Below, in pieces: positions 8,560 through 18,154 of a stretch of 46,267 nt of DNA. The position numbers and the translations under genes were made by a program. Numbering within the stretch: the stretch's first letter is position 1; each line of letters begins with the position of its first letter. The notes under the pieces were generated by a model. That model did no database searches, was not told the DNA's origin, and was given only the letters and a program-made list of their open reading frames with translations. The DNA is from Vibrio agarilyticus (lineage in GTDB: Bacteria; Pseudomonadota; Gammaproteobacteria; Enterobacterales; Vibrionaceae). The stretch spans positions 1-46,267 of the forward strand of contig NZ_JABAIK010000024.1 of NCBI RefSeq assembly GCF_012641465.1, given 5' to 3'.

Positions 8560-10263
8560 CTATGGCTGAAACACATGACTGGGGTATAAAAAACGCGCCT
8601 CATAAGCAACTTGTTCCGCCTTTTCAGGTTCAGCCAGTGCTTGATAAGCCAAAATCATATTTTGGTATAGTTCTGGACTCGGATGACGCACAATTTCACC
8701 TTTTGCCCATGTGAGGTAATCAGTGAGTTGAATGCTGTCAGCTTGTTCTAGCGCCATGTCAAATTGCGGTTCATGTTGCCAGCGTGAAAACGAGCCTTGC
8801 CACCACGGCGTAGTAACGAGAGACGGCGTATTTTTAACCTCTTGCGATGAGTTTTGTTGCCAGTGATAGAGAGCTTGTTGTCCATACAAGCGTGATCCCA
8901 AGCCAAACGCGATGACGGCCGACACGACAACCAAGGCCCTCTGATAGTCGCGAGATTGTTTTTCGGAAAGGCGTCGCACACGAAAGCGTGCGACGCGCTG
9001 ATCAGCCCAATAAATCAAAATGATGAGCACAATCCAGTGAATCGCAGACGCAAAAAAGAGCGGCGCAATTTGGCAGCCAATCACCAGGGGTAAAAAAAGA
9101 GCCAATGTGGCGCTGCGTGAGCCAACTTTAGCGCTGGCAATTCGGCTCAACACGAGAAGAGTCGCGAGCAACATGCCCGCCAGTGCGGCGAGGCCACCTT
9201 CAATCGCCCAATAGAGCACTTCATTGAGTGGTTGCGACAGCGAATCGACAGCGTGAGGATAATTCGAATTCAGCGCGTGCTGGCGCGCGGTATAAAGCAA
9301 ATAAGCTAAGTCAAATTGTCCATAACCATAGCCGCTAATAGGACGCTCGACTAGCATATCGAGGCTCTGTTTGAGTACCGTATTACGCTCCAGTGAGTCA
9401 TCCCAAGTTGGCAATTCAAGTCCATTTTGCTTGGGCAGCGTGGCATCAATGAGTGGAATGGAAATAGCAAGCCCAAATAACAAAGAGATTGACCAGCCGA
9501 GAAGACGTTTTCTAGTGCTAAAACGGCGCAAGTTGGGCAATAACAAAGCACTGCAAAAGATTGCGGTGAACCAAGCCACTGGTAGACCACTGACGGCAAT
9601 CATTGGAATGGTAATGAACGGGGTTAAGTAGAGTAGTGAGATATCGCTCAGATGACTCTGATATTTATGAGGCTGTCTGGCGAGTAAATAGCCTGACAGC
9701 GCAAATCCGGTCAGCAAAAAACTGGTAAACAGCTCCGGCTGACCAAATACGCCGACTGGGGGAAAATAATTGGTACCGCTTTGTTCAAGAGTGATGTATT
9801 GAAAATAACCATAGCCGGCTTGAATTAAACTGGCTAACACCACCAACCAGAGCAGGCGCTGTTTGTGCTTGTTACTTAGACGAAATTGCTGCAATAAAAA
9901 GAAAAATCCCCAGCCGGCCCAGAGTCCGGCAATACGCGATATGGCTTCAACGGGGCGTGATTCAGTGTAAAGCAGTGGCAAGGTTAAGAGTGCGCAGCAT
10001 AGTGCCAAACCCAATGTCAATTTGTTGTATCTTATCTCTTTTGTTGCAGCAACATGCCATCCGCCAATCGCAATACTGAGGCTGAGTAAGATCCAAGTGA
10101 TGCTATTGTAAGGCGCGTTCAAGCCGACTACACCAAAACTTGGCACGCTTAAGTGCATCGCGCAGACAAACAGCAGTGCCATCAGAGCAAGAAATTGGCG
10201 GTGTTTCGGCAGTTTTGGTTTCGAGGGGGCTAATTGTGTGCCGCTAAGATGGATCGTTGCCAT
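8560..10263 (-). CDS. pglL: PglL-type O-oligosaccharyltransferase (Wzy_C family)
   Basis: This is a 567-aa polytopic inner-membrane protein with about 11-12 hydrophobic segments. It has the large periplasmic loop of the Wzy_C/O-antigen ligase superfamily, including RPISGYGYGQF and PHAVDSLSQPLNEVLYWAIEGG. PglL enzymes move lipid-linked glycans onto Ser/Thr of periplasmic or pilin proteins. O-antigen ligases (WaaL) share the fold. The C-terminal soluble part after the last membrane segment (QEVKNTPSLVTTPWWQGSF onward) is typical of PglL rather than WaaL. From memory V. cholerae has a PglL at the same place, between lysC and uvrA. No pilin gene or glycan cluster adjoins it, so the substrate is unknown; the MSHA pilins are candidates. 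The start ATG at 10263 has a weak ribosome-binding site. Confidence 0.85.
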   Translation of the reverse strand: MATIHLSGTQLAPSKPKLPKHRQFLALMALLFVCAMHLSVPSFGVVGLNAPYNSITWILLSLSIAIGGWHVAATKEIRYNKLTLGLALCCALLTLPLLYTESRPVEAISRIAGLWAGWGFFFLLQQFRLSNKHKQRLLWLVVLASLIQAGYGYFQYITLEQSGTNYFPPVGVFGQPELFTSFLLTGFALSGYLLARQPHKYQSHLSDISLLYLTPFITIPMIAVSGLPVAWFTAIFCSALLLPNLRRFSTRKRLLGWSISLLFGLAISIPLIDATLPKQNGLELPTWDDSLERNTVLKQSLDMLVERPISGYGYGQFDLAYLLYTARQHALNSNYPHAVDSLSQPLNEVLYWAIEGGLAALAGMLLATLLVLSRIASAKVGSRSATLALFLPLVIGCQIAPLFFASAIHWIVLIILIYWADQRVARFRVRRLSEKQSRDYQRALVVVSAVIAFGLGSRLYGQQALYHWQQNSSQEVKNTPSLVTTPWWQGSFSRWQHEPQFDMALEQADSIQLTDYLTWAKGEIVRHPSPELYQNMILAYQALAEPEKAEQVAYEARFLYPSHVFQP

Positions 10264-10413
10264 GAAGAAAGCACTCGTTAATATGGAAATGTTTTTATCT
10301 TACTTGAAGTTGTACCAATGCCGAAAAAGAATTAGGTACAGAAATAGACTGCATTTGCATTAACGCGCTGCAATCAAAAGAGTAATACCAAAACAACTTG
10401 AAGTTGGAAGGGC

Positions 10414-10450
10414 ATTCATCCCTCACTGCGTCTCAATGTGAGGGATGAAT
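10414..10450. terminator. Hairpin downstream of uvrA
   Basis: A perfect 13-bp stem (10414-10426 with 10438-10450) with an 11-nt loop lies just beyond the uvrA stop. It lacks a T run, so it may be an RNA-stabilising hairpin or part of a small repeat. Two ACTTGAAGTTG motifs (near 10303 and 10395) occur in the same gap, and the rest of 10264-10413 holds nothing else I can identify. Confidence 0.5.
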
Positions 10451-10464
10451 ACTAAGGCCTTTGA

Positions 10465-13287
10465 TTATTTGAGCATCGGCTTTAGGAATCGCGCGGTATG
10501 GGAGCGAGCCACTTGCGCCACTTCTTCAGGCGTCCCTTCGGCAATAATTTCGCCCCCGCCTTGGCCGCCTTCGGGCCCAAGATCGACAATCCAGTCTGCG
10601 GTTTTGATCACATCCAGATTATGCTCAATCACCACCACAGTATTCCCATGATCGCGCAATCGGTGCAATACCGTGAGCAGTTGTTGTATATCATGGAAGT
10701 GCAACCCTGTTGTTGGCTCGTCAAGAATGTACAGCGTTTTTCCCGTGTCTCGTTTGGACAGCTCGCGCGCCAATTTCACTCGCTGCGCTTCGCCGCCAGA
10801 AAGGGTGGTCGCCGCTTGTCCTAAGCGAATGTACGACAGACCAACATCAATCAGCGTCTGCAATTTACGCGCAATTGCAGGTACAGGATCAAAATAGGCG
10901 CGAGCGTCCTCAACGGTCATCTCTAGTACTTCGTCGATGGTTTTACCTTTATAACGAATTTCCAGTGTTTCACGGTTGTAGCGTTTACCTTGGCATACGT
11001 CACACGGTACATAGACATCCGGCAAAAAATGCATTTCGACTTTAATGACGCCATCACCTTGGCACGCTTCACAGCGTCCTCCTCGTACGTTGAAGCTGAA
11101 GCGACCCGGTTTGTAGCCTCGTGCTCGCGCTTCTTGTGTGCCGCTAAACAGCTCACGGATCGGAGTAAAGATCCCGGTATAGGTAGCAGGATTTGAGCGT
11201 GGGGTTCGCCCAATTGGACTTTGGTCAATGTCGATGACCTTATCAAAGTACTCCAGCCCTTTGATCTCCTTGTAAGGCGCCGGATGCGCTGTCGTGGCAC
11301 CATTGAGTTGCGTGTGAGCAATTTTAAAGAAGGTGTCGTTGATTAGCGTCGACTTGCCTGAGCCAGACACGCCAGTAATACAGCTAAATAAACCCACAGG
11401 AAGGGTGAGAGTGACATTTTTTAAATTATTGCCTGTTGCGCCAATGAGTTCGACCAGTTTGCTCTCATCACGAGGTGTGCGCACCGGCGGCACTTCAATC
11501 GCTTTTGCGCCACTGAGATACTGACCTGTGAGTGATTCTGGCGTCGCGATAATCTCTGCCATCGTACCTTGCGCGACGACAGAGCCACCATGGACGCCTG
11601 CGCCAGGGCCGATATCAATCACATGGTCGGCGATACGAATCGCATCTTCATCATGCTCGACAACCAAGACAGTATTGCCTAGATCGCGCAAGTGGGTGAG
11701 GGTATTGAGTAAGCGCTCGTTATCGCGCTGGTGGAGTCCAATAGAGGGCTCATCAAGCACATACATCACGCCGACAAGACCAGCACCAATTTGACTTGCC
11801 AAACGAATGCGTTGCGCTTCTCCGCCCGACAAAGTCTCTGCACTGCGCGATAAATTAAGATAATTCAGCCCGACATTGACCAAAAACTGCAGTCGGTCGT
11901 TTATCTCTTTCATCACTTTTTCGGCGATTTGAGCTCGCTGGCCTTCCAATTGCAGCGTGTGAAAGAAATGCAGGGCGTCAGCAATGCTCAGCTCGACAAT
12001 TTCAGGCAATGTCGTGTCATTAATGAAGACATTACGAGCTTCCAATCTTAGGCGCGTGCCATGACATGTTTCGCAAGGCTTGGTTGAGATGTACTTAGCG
12101 AGATCTTCCCGCACGGAATTGGAATCTGTGTCGCGATAGCGCCGTTCGAGAGTGTTGAGGATCCCTTCAAAAGGATGACGTTTGACGCGAATATCACCAC
12201 GATCATTGACGTAATTAAATTCAATCTCAGAGCGGCCCGAGCCCGTTAAAATGATATCGCGGATCCGCTTGCTCAAGCGATTAAATGGCACCTTAAGATC
12301 GAAATCGTAGTGTTGCGCCAGTGACGTCAACATCTGGTAGTAATAGTAGTTTTTCTGATCCCAACCGCGTATCGCGCCTTGAGCTAAGCTCAAATTGTCA
12401 TCGACAATTACTCGCTCAGGATCGAAATATTGTTGCACGCCTAAGCCATCACAGGTAGGGCAAGCACCGGCCGGGTTATTGAACGAGAACAGCCGCGGTT
12501 CAAGTTCTTGCATGCTGTAGCCACAAAATGGGCAAGCAAAGTTGGCTGAAAAGACAATTTCTTCCCCTTCGCCCTCCATTGGTGCCACCACAGCAATGCC
12601 GCCAGAAAGCGTCAATGCGGTTTCAAACGATTCGGCTAAGCGTTGTTGTAGATCGCTGCGCACCTTAAAGCGGTCAACCACCACTTCAATGGTGTGTTTC
12701 TTGTGCAGTTCAAGCGGCGGTGGATCGGTTAAATCACACGCTTCACCATCAATGCGCGCTCGAATAAACCCTTGCGCTGCTAAGTTTTCCAATGTCTTAA
12801 CGTGCTCGCCTTTACGTTCTTTAACGATGGGAGCGAGCAACATCATTTTGCTGCCTTCCGGCAGAGTCAGCACTTTATCGACCATTTGACTAACGGTTTG
12901 CGCCGCGAGTGGCACCTTATGCGTGGGACAGCGTGGCTCACCAACACGGGCATAAAGCAGGCGCAAATAATCGTACACCTCGGTAATGGTCCCAACCGTT
13001 GAACGCGGGTTATGAGAGGTTGATTTTTGCTCGATAGAAATCGCCGGTGAGAGCCCTTCAATATGGTCAACATCGGGCTTTTCCATTAACGAAAGAAATT
13101 GACGCGCATAGGCAGACAAGGATTCAACGTAACGACGTTGACCTTCGGCATATAGAGTGTCAAACGCGAGCGAAGATTTTCCTGAGCCAGATAACCCGGT
13201 GATCACAATCAGTTTGTCGCGCGGAATGGTTAAATTGATGTTCTTCAGGTTGTGGGTACGCGCCCCCCGAATGTCGATATTATCCAT
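10465..13287 (-). CDS. uvrA: Excinuclease ABC subunit A
   Basis: UvrA is the damage-sensing ATPase of nucleotide excision repair. It dimerises, recognises bulky lesions with UvrB and loads UvrB on DNA. The 940-aa product equals E. coli UvrA in length. It has two ABC ATPase modules with Walker A motifs (GLSGSGKSS near residue 31 and GVSGSGKST near 640), two signature motifs (LSGGEAQR) and two zinc modules (CPFCGY...CPTCDG and CEACQGDG...CDVCQGK). I chose the ATG at 13287 ([16 protein letters not shown]), the usual family start; the in-frame start at 13347 adds 20 unrelated residues. A LexA box lies about 95 nt upstream, so it should be SOS-induced. Unlike E. coli, ssb is not its divergent neighbour: galU and qstR lie between. 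Confidence 0.98.
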   Translation of the reverse strand: MDNIDIRGARTHNLKNINLTIPRDKLIVITGLSGSGKSSLAFDTLYAEGQRRYVESLSAYARQFLSLMEKPDVDHIEGLSPAISIEQKSTSHNPRSTVGTITEVYDYLRLLYARVGEPRCPTHKVPLAAQTVSQMVDKVLTLPEGSKMMLLAPIVKERKGEHVKTLENLAAQGFIRARIDGEACDLTDPPPLELHKKHTIEVVVDRFKVRSDLQQRLAESFETALTLSGGIAVVAPMEGEGEEIVFSANFACPFCGYSMQELEPRLFSFNNPAGACPTCDGLGVQQYFDPERVIVDDNLSLAQGAIRGWDQKNYYYYQMLTSLAQHYDFDLKVPFNRLSKRIRDIILTGSGRSEIEFNYVNDRGDIRVKRHPFEGILNTLERRYRDTDSNSVREDLAKYISTKPCETCHGTRLRLEARNVFINDTTLPEIVELSIADALHFFHTLQLEGQRAQIAEKVMKEINDRLQFLVNVGLNYLNLSRSAETLSGGEAQRIRLASQIGAGLVGVMYVLDEPSIGLHQRDNERLLNTLTHLRDLGNTVLVVEHDEDAIRIADHVIDIGPGAGVHGGSVVAQGTMAEIIATPESLTGQYLSGAKAIEVPPVRTPRDESKLVELIGATGNNLKNVTLTLPVGLFSCITGVSGSGKSTLINDTFFKIAHTQLNGATTAHPAPYKEIKGLEYFDKVIDIDQSPIGRTPRSNPATYTGIFTPIRELFSGTQEARARGYKPGRFSFNVRGGRCEACQGDGVIKVEMHFLPDVYVPCDVCQGKRYNRETLEIRYKGKTIDEVLEMTVEDARAYFDPVPAIARKLQTLIDVGLSYIRLGQAATTLSGGEAQRVKLARELSKRDTGKTLYILDEPTTGLHFHDIQQLLTVLHRLRDHGNTVVVIEHNLDVIKTADWIVDLGPEGGQGGGEIIAEGTPEEVAQVARSHTARFLKPMLK

Positions 13288-13379
13288 GTATGTGCTCTTT
13301 GAAAGTGGATGCGACTCAAGCAAAAAGATGCAAGAACAGTGTGGCAAGTATTACACAGTGTGAAAATTGCGCAATTGAG

Positions 13380-13399
13380 TACTGTATATTAAAACAGTA
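13380..13399. promoter_or_regulatory. LexA (SOS) box of uvrA
   Basis: The site is a full match to the gamma-proteobacterial CTGT-N8-ACAG consensus, flanked by TA on both sides and with an AT-rich spacer. It lies upstream of uvrA (minus strand), next to a possible promoter (TTGCGC 13369-13374, TAATAC 13348-13353, only 15 bp apart). Its right edge touches the T run of the galU terminator. Confidence 0.9.
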
Positions 13400-13426
13400 A
13401 AAAAGGCGACCTCTTTTGGTCGCCTT
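13397..13426 (-). terminator. Rho-independent terminator of galU
   Basis: On the minus strand AAGGCGACC (418-426 of the 13 kb block) pairs with GGTCGCCTT (403-411) around a 6-nt loop, followed by TTTT(TT). It ends galU transcription directly before the uvrA control region. Confidence 0.9.
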
Positions 13427-13495
13427 GATGATGAAATTCGTAGGGTGATCGTTACTGAATGGATTCTCAAGGGGTTTGAGTATCCACTATGAGTT

Positions 13496-14365
13496 TCACG
13501 CCTTTTGCGTCACGTGTTGACTCAACGCAGCCTTTTTTTCATCTTTGAGATAGAGATTTTGGAAACAGTAATTGGTCGCTTCAATATAGCCTTCAACGCT
13601 ACCGCAATCGAAACGGTGGCCCTTGAATTTATAAGCTAAAACGCAGCCGTTTTTCGCTTGTTTTAACAGCGCATCGGTGATTTGAATTTCGCCGCCTTTG
13701 CCCGGTTCAGTTTGTTCAATGAGCTCAAAAATGTCGGGAGTTAAAATATAGCGGCCAATGATGGCTAAGTTACTTGGCGCGGTGCCAGGCTCAGGCTTTT
13801 CAACCATAGTGTCGACGCGGAAAAGATCGTCTTTGATCATCTCCCCTGAAATCACACCATATTTGTGCGTTTCATTCTCAGGCACTTCTTGTACTGCGAC
13901 AATCGAGCACCGGAACTGTTTAAACAGCGCCACCATCTGTGCCAATACACCTGCCTCTTCATTGACACATAAGTCATCGGCTAAAACTACCGCGAACGGC
14001 TCGTCACCAATCAGCTCACGGCCAGTTAAAATCGCGTGGCCCAAACCTTTCATCTCACGTTGGCGAATATAGGTAAAGTGCGCAGAATCAATTAAAGTGC
14101 GCACTTCTTCGAGCAGCGCTTCTTTATTGGTGCCGCTGATTTGGTGCTCAAGTTCATAGTTTTTGTCAAAGTGATCCATGATCGAATGTTTACCGCGACC
14201 GGTCACAATACACATGCCATCCATACCCGCCTGTATGGCTTCTTCAACACCGTATTCGATAAGTGGCTTGTTCACCACTGGCATCATCTCTTTTGGCATC
14301 GATTTAGTCGCAGGAAGAAAGCGAGTGCCGTAGCCTGCGGCAGGGAAAAGGCATTTTTTGATCAT
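13496..14365 (-). CDS. galU: UTP--glucose-1-phosphate uridylyltransferase
   Basis: GalU makes UDP-glucose from UTP and glucose-1-phosphate, feeding LPS core, exopolysaccharide and galactose metabolism in the cytoplasm. The 289-aa product starts MIKKCLFPAAGYGTRFLPAT, with the nucleotide-binding GxGTRFLP-K motif, then MPKEMMPVVNKPLIEYGVEEA and, later, VEKPEPGTAPSNLAIIGRY and KFKGHRFDCGS. The ATG at 14365 has AGGA 7 nt upstream and gives the normal N-terminus, so I preferred it to the in-frame start at 14395. It has its own terminator before uvrA and ends in a slightly extended hydrophilic tail. Confidence 0.97.
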   Translation of the reverse strand: MIKKCLFPAAGYGTRFLPATKSMPKEMMPVVNKPLIEYGVEEAIQAGMDGMCIVTGRGKHSIMDHFDKNYELEHQISGTNKEALLEEVRTLIDSAHFTYIRQREMKGLGHAILTGRELIGDEPFAVVLADDLCVNEEAGVLAQMVALFKQFRCSIVAVQEVPENETHKYGVISGEMIKDDLFRVDTMVEKPEPGTAPSNLAIIGRYILTPDIFELIEQTEPGKGGEIQITDALLKQAKNGCVLAYKFKGHRFDCGSVEGYIEATNYCFQNLYLKDEKKAALSQHVTQKA

Positions 14366-14485
14366 GGAATGTCCTATATATGAATAATTAGCCAACTAAT
14401 ATCGCAACAGTCGATCGCGAATATAAAATTATGCTGCAATATAACATATCCCAATGTAAGAGGAAGTTATCCCTTGGTGACAGTT

Positions 14486-15133
14486 TTACTCATTGAGATG
14501 GAGATCTGCCCATGCTGTCGCTTGAAGCCGATTTTTTACTGCCAGCTTTTTATAGATCTGATAAAGATGCGATTTCACCGTGTACTCGCTTATGAACATA
14601 TCCTCAGCAATTTGATGGTTTGACGATCCATTTTGTAAATAACGTAGCACTTGAATTTCACGAATGGTGAGATCCACCGTAACGGGTGAGGTGTGAGTAT
14701 CGACCACATTGCGGTAATAGTGCAGTAGCTGACTCGTCACATTGCGCGGAAGCCAGTTGACCCCGTTGACCACTTGATTCAGACCATGAGCTATCTCTTG
14801 TGGAGATTGGTCGTGATAAAAAATCGCCTTGAGATCGCCAAAGCTTAATAACGCTTCTGTTGAAAGACGTTGCGGCACGCCAATTAATACGGTTTCAAAT
14901 TTCTTCCACGCTAAAGGCAGTTGTTTCAATGCCTTCAATAATGCTTGATGTTCACTGTAGTGGAGAAGCAAAATTTTATTGCGATGCTTTGGATTGGCTT
15001 TCATAAGTTCTTTAGGTGCAATCGATGGGATCGCTCGTTCAAAATGGTGTTCAATAACCTTTAATTTTTGAGTGATATTAAGAGGGTCAAGCGTGAGCGT
15101 ATAAATCACACGGGCATAAGATGAGCGGTTCAT
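14486..15133 (-). CDS. qstR: LuxR/CsgD-family regulator, likely QstR
   Basis: The 215-aa product has a C-terminal LuxR-type helix-turn-helix (about residues 148-208: LTIREIQVLRYLQNGSSNHQ then AEDMFISEYTVKSHLYQIYK). Its N-terminal half is receiver-like but degenerate and lacks a clear phospho-acceptor Asp, as in VpsT/CsgD-like proteins. Position between galU and ssb corresponds to V. cholerae QstR, which acts below HapR and TfoX to activate competence and type VI secretion genes. The identification rests on family plus synteny. I favour ATG 15133, 7 nt after AAGGA, over the adjoining GTG at 15136. Nothing in the sequence shows how it is regulated. Confidence 0.8.
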   Translation of the reverse strand: MNRSSYARVIYTLTLDPLNITQKLKVIEHHFERAIPSIAPKELMKANPKHRNKILLLHYSEHQALLKALKQLPLAWKKFETVLIGVPQRLSTEALLSFGDLKAIFYHDQSPQEIAHGLNQVVNGVNWLPRNVTSQLLHYYRNVVDTHTSPVTVDLTIREIQVLRYLQNGSSNHQIAEDMFISEYTVKSHLYQIYKKLAVKNRLQATAWADLHLNE

Positions 15134-15192
15134 CACACGGTCCTTAGCTAAATCGTTGCGGCACCTTCATAGTACCGAGCTAGATTTTTTGC

Positions 15193-15292
15193 GCGAATGA
15201 GCGCCGATTCTTTGCGCCTCGATTCATGTTCGCTGGTAAATGAGCAGTAGACTAAGCTCGCCGTCTTGGGGCGAGTTTCTCAGTTTTTTTGT
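15193..15292 (+). ncRNA. Possible small RNA ending in an orphan terminator
   Basis: On the plus strand, a 9-bp hairpin with one G-U pair (15254-15262 with 15270-15278) is followed by TTTCTCAG and seven T residues (15283-15289). No plus-strand gene lies upstream to be terminated. A second foldable segment precedes it: GCGAATGA (15193-15200) can pair with a downstream TCATGTTCGC, and GCGC inside can pair with GCGC. Promoter candidates upstream are weak. It may instead be part of the qstR leader read on the other strand. Confidence 0.3.
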
Positions 15293-15414
15293 GTGATAAA
15301 TCAGTGGCTCTGACAAATTGTATTTTTGCTTTGAGCAGAAGGTTTTTTATGCGGTCGAAAGCGTGTTATGCTTGTTGGCTAATTTGACTGTCCCAGACTT
15401 GAACGGAGCACAAC

Positions 15415-15954
15415 ATGGCTAGCCGTGGAATCAACAAAGTTATCTTGGTGGGCAACCTTGGTAACGATCCTGAAATTCGTTACATGCCAAACGGTGGCGC
15501 GGTAGCGAACATTACTATTGCGACTTCGGACTCATGGCGTGATAAAGCAACCGGAGAGCAGCGTGAAAAAACCGAATGGCACCGTGTTGTTCTGTTCGGC
15601 AAGCTTGCTGAAGTTGCCGGTGAATACTTGCGTAAAGGCTCTCAAGTTTATATCGAGGGGCAATTGCAAACGCGTAAATGGCAAGATCAAAGTGGCCAAG
15701 AGCGTTACACCACAGAAGTTGTCGTTCAAGGTTTTAATGGTGTGATGCAAATGTTGGGTGGCCGCGCACAAGGTGGCGCTCCAATGGGTCAGCAGCAAGG
15801 TCAATCACAAGGTGGTTGGGGCCAGCCTCAGCAACCGATGAATCAGCCAGCAGCAAGTCAGCCTTATTCAGCGCCAGCGCAGCAGCAAGCACCGCAATCT
15901 GCGCCGCAATATAACGAACCACCAATGGATTTTGACGACGACATTCCGTTTTAA
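15415..15954 (+). CDS. ssb: Single-stranded DNA-binding protein
   Basis: SSB coats single-stranded DNA as a tetramer and recruits replication and repair enzymes. The 179-aa product has an N-terminal OB fold (about 1-110: [20 protein letters not shown] and later [20 protein letters not shown]). A Gly/Gln/Pro-rich linker follows, then the conserved acidic tip MDFDDDIPF that docks partner proteins. The ATG at 15415 follows CGGAGCACAAC. A strong terminator follows. Unlike E. coli it is not divergent from uvrA, and I found no LexA box in its upstream region. Confidence 0.98.
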   Translation: MASRGINKVILVGNLGNDPEIRYMPNGGAVANITIATSDSWRDKATGEQREKTEWHRVVLFGKLAEVAGEYLRKGSQVYIEGQLQTRKWQDQSGQERYTTEVVVQGFNGVMQMLGGRAQGGAPMGQQQGQSQGGWGQPQQPMNQPAASQPYSAPAQQQAPQSAPQYNEPPMDFDDDIPF

Positions 15955-15979
15955 GTTTTGCCGATCTCTCAGAATCGTT

Positions 15980-16009
15980 AAAAAAAGCCGCCTTGTGCGG
16001 TTTTTTTTT
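15980..16009 (+). terminator. Rho-independent terminator of ssb
   Basis: An A-rich arm ending GCCGC pairs across CTTGT with GCGG and a run of nine T residues (16001-16009). It separates ssb from csrD/msh. Confidence 0.92.
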
Positions 16010-16151
16010 GCGATTCAAAACACTGTGTTGATATATTGAGCAGCAGTTGTGTTTCATCGTTCAAAAAAGTGATAGCTCATACTCACATCAGGTTTGAGGT
16101 TGATTTGATTGAAACGGTAAAACAACGCCATTCTGCACTAAGGACGAGTGA

Positions 16152-18140
16152 ATGCGTTACACCCCAACGTTAAAGTTGAGTACCCGGCTGGTGGCCTTTG
16201 TGACCATGATAGTCATTGTCGCCATGTTTATCCTATTTGTCGGAGGAGCACTCTCTTTTCAGCGTTTAGGGCAAGAATATCTTAAACATCAATTAGAAAA
16301 TGTCGCTAAGGTGGTTGATCAGGAGTTTGCCAAACCCGATGCAACCGAATCGATTCCCATTTGGTTGCCTAAACTGCTGCAAGCCAGTGGCATTGAAGAG
16401 ATGACGCTCTCAACCGAACAGGGCGTGATTTACCATTACAGTGAGCACCAAACCCGTGTTCCAGCGCATCAACTGTATGAGACAACCATGTCGCTCGTGC
16501 ACCATCCTGAGTACCAAATGCGCATTGTGGCGATCCCGCCTTATTTTGGTTTGCGATATTCCGTCGATGGCCTGTTGTCAATTTCTCTTGCCGTGTTGCT
16601 GGTCATGTTCTGTGTTTGGCGCGGCTTGCAATGGCTCAAACAACAGCTTTACGGCTCTGAATTGCTTGAAGAGCGTGGGCGAATGATTTTGGCTGGACGT
16701 GTTGAGCAGTATGCAAAAGGGGATGAACGTGAATGGCCCTATACCGCCAGTGAAGCCTTGGATCGCTTAATTGAAGAGCTGCGCGATGCGCGACAAGAGC
16801 GTAGCCGTTTTGATAGCTTTATTCGGACTCAGACCTTTCTTGACAAACTGACGGGCTCTGCAAATCGTGTGTTATTTGATAGTAAGCTTGAAGCGGCGCT
16901 GCACGAAAGTGGCGCGCGAGGCGCGGTGATGCGAGTGAGGATCAAAGATTGGTCGCTGGTCGAGGAGGCTCAGCCGCGCGATGCGCGCGACCAATTTATT
17001 GTTGAAGTCGGGCGTTTGCTATCAAATTTGGTTCAACGATTTCCCGATGTGGTGTTTTCAAGGTATTATCGCAGCGATTTTGCGATCATGGTTCCACAAA
17101 TTGGTGCAAAAGAGCTGGCGTTACTTGCTTCTCAATGCCTGCGTCAGCTTGACCGCTTGGCCCCGATAGCGCCACTTGAGGCGCATAATTGGTGCCACAT
17201 TGGTATTACGACCTACCGTGAAGGCGAGCCGCATAGCGTTATTGTCGAAGAGGCCGAGAGTGCACTTCGCGCAGCGGAGCTGCAAAACAGCAACCATTGG
17301 AGTCGCTACAACAAAACCGAGCATGACAAAGAAGCGCGTGGACGGGTGAAGTGGCGCACCATTTTTGAGTCCGTGTTTCGGCAGCAGCAGATTTTGCTCT
17401 ACGCCCAAGACTGTTTTTTGTTTCACGATGGCCAAGCTTCGCGTTTGCATCGAGAACTGACGTGTCGCCTGCCTGACCCTGAGCTGGGAGTGCTTAAAGC
17501 GTCACGTTTTATATTGCCATTGCGTCAAGTGGGGCTTGAAAAGCAGCTCGATATGGCCGTGTTGGTGCAATTTTTTAGCTTTTTGCGTCAGCAATCGAAT
17601 TTTGCCTGTAATTACTCACTCAATCTGGAAGTCAGTCCATTTGCTCAGCGTGAGTATTTTAAATGGCTGCGTGATGAGCTACTTCAGCTCACGATTGAAG
17701 CGCGAGAAAGCATCAGTTTTGAATTTAGTGAAGGGCATTTGGTTCGTCACCTTGACTACATGCGCCCAGTGATCCGCATGTTACGAGGGCTGGGTTGCGC
17801 GGTCGTGGTTGGACAGGCAGGACGAACGATTGTCAGTACCCACTACATTAAAGATCTTCAAATTGATTATCTCAAGCTGCATCGCAGTTTGATTAAGCGA
17901 ATCGAACAGCGCCACGAAAACCAGCTGTTTGTGCGCAGCATGCTTGGCGCAGGGGCGGACACCCAAGTCAAAATCATCGCAGTCGGTGTGGAGACTGAAC
18001 GCGAGTGGCAAACCTTACTGGAGCTGGGCGTTCATGGCGGACAGGGGCGTTATTTTTCGGCCGAAGAGCCTCTATTTCCTCTTATCGCCGCCAACAGTCA
18101 GGTTCGAATTGGTCGGCGTAATCGCTGGCGTAAAAAATAG
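16152..18140 (+). CDS. csrD: CsrD-type degenerate GGDEF-EAL protein (MshH)
   Basis: The 662-aa inner-membrane protein has two N-terminal membrane segments (about 15-37 and 130-152) around a short periplasmic region. A HAMP-like/coiled segment follows, then a degenerate GGDEF domain (RYYRSDFAIMV in place of the GGDEF loop) and a degenerate EAL domain (HRELTCRLP in place of EAL). CsrD in E. coli does not make or break c-di-GMP; it targets the Csr small RNAs for RNase E decay. In V. cholerae the homologue at this place is called MshH. It lies 15 nt before mshI on the same strand and may share its transcript. Confidence 0.92.
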   Translation: MRYTPTLKLSTRLVAFVTMIVIVAMFILFVGGALSFQRLGQEYLKHQLENVAKVVDQEFAKPDATESIPIWLPKLLQASGIEEMTLSTEQGVIYHYSEHQTRVPAHQLYETTMSLVHHPEYQMRIVAIPPYFGLRYSVDGLLSISLAVLLVMFCVWRGLQWLKQQLYGSELLEERGRMILAGRVEQYAKGDEREWPYTASEALDRLIEELRDARQERSRFDSFIRTQTFLDKLTGSANRVLFDSKLEAALHESGARGAVMRVRIKDWSLVEEAQPRDARDQFIVEVGRLLSNLVQRFPDVVFSRYYRSDFAIMVPQIGAKELALLASQCLRQLDRLAPIAPLEAHNWCHIGITTYREGEPHSVIVEEAESALRAAELQNSNHWSRYNKTEHDKEARGRVKWRTIFESVFRQQQILLYAQDCFLFHDGQASRLHRELTCRLPDPELGVLKASRFILPLRQVGLEKQLDMAVLVQFFSFLRQQSNFACNYSLNLEVSPFAQREYFKWLRDELLQLTIEARESISFEFSEGHLVRHLDYMRPVIRMLRGLGCAVVVGQAGRTIVSTHYIKDLQIDYLKLHRSLIKRIEQRHENQLFVRSMLGAGADTQVKIIAVGVETEREWQTLLELGVHGGQGRYFSAEEPLFPLIAANSQVRIGRRNRWRKK

Positions 18141-18154
18141 GTAATGAGTACATC

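Noticed and set aside
15134-15414. LexA box for ssb
   Set aside because: E. coli ssb shares an SOS box with uvrA, so I looked for CTGT-N8-ACAG upstream of ssb. None is present.
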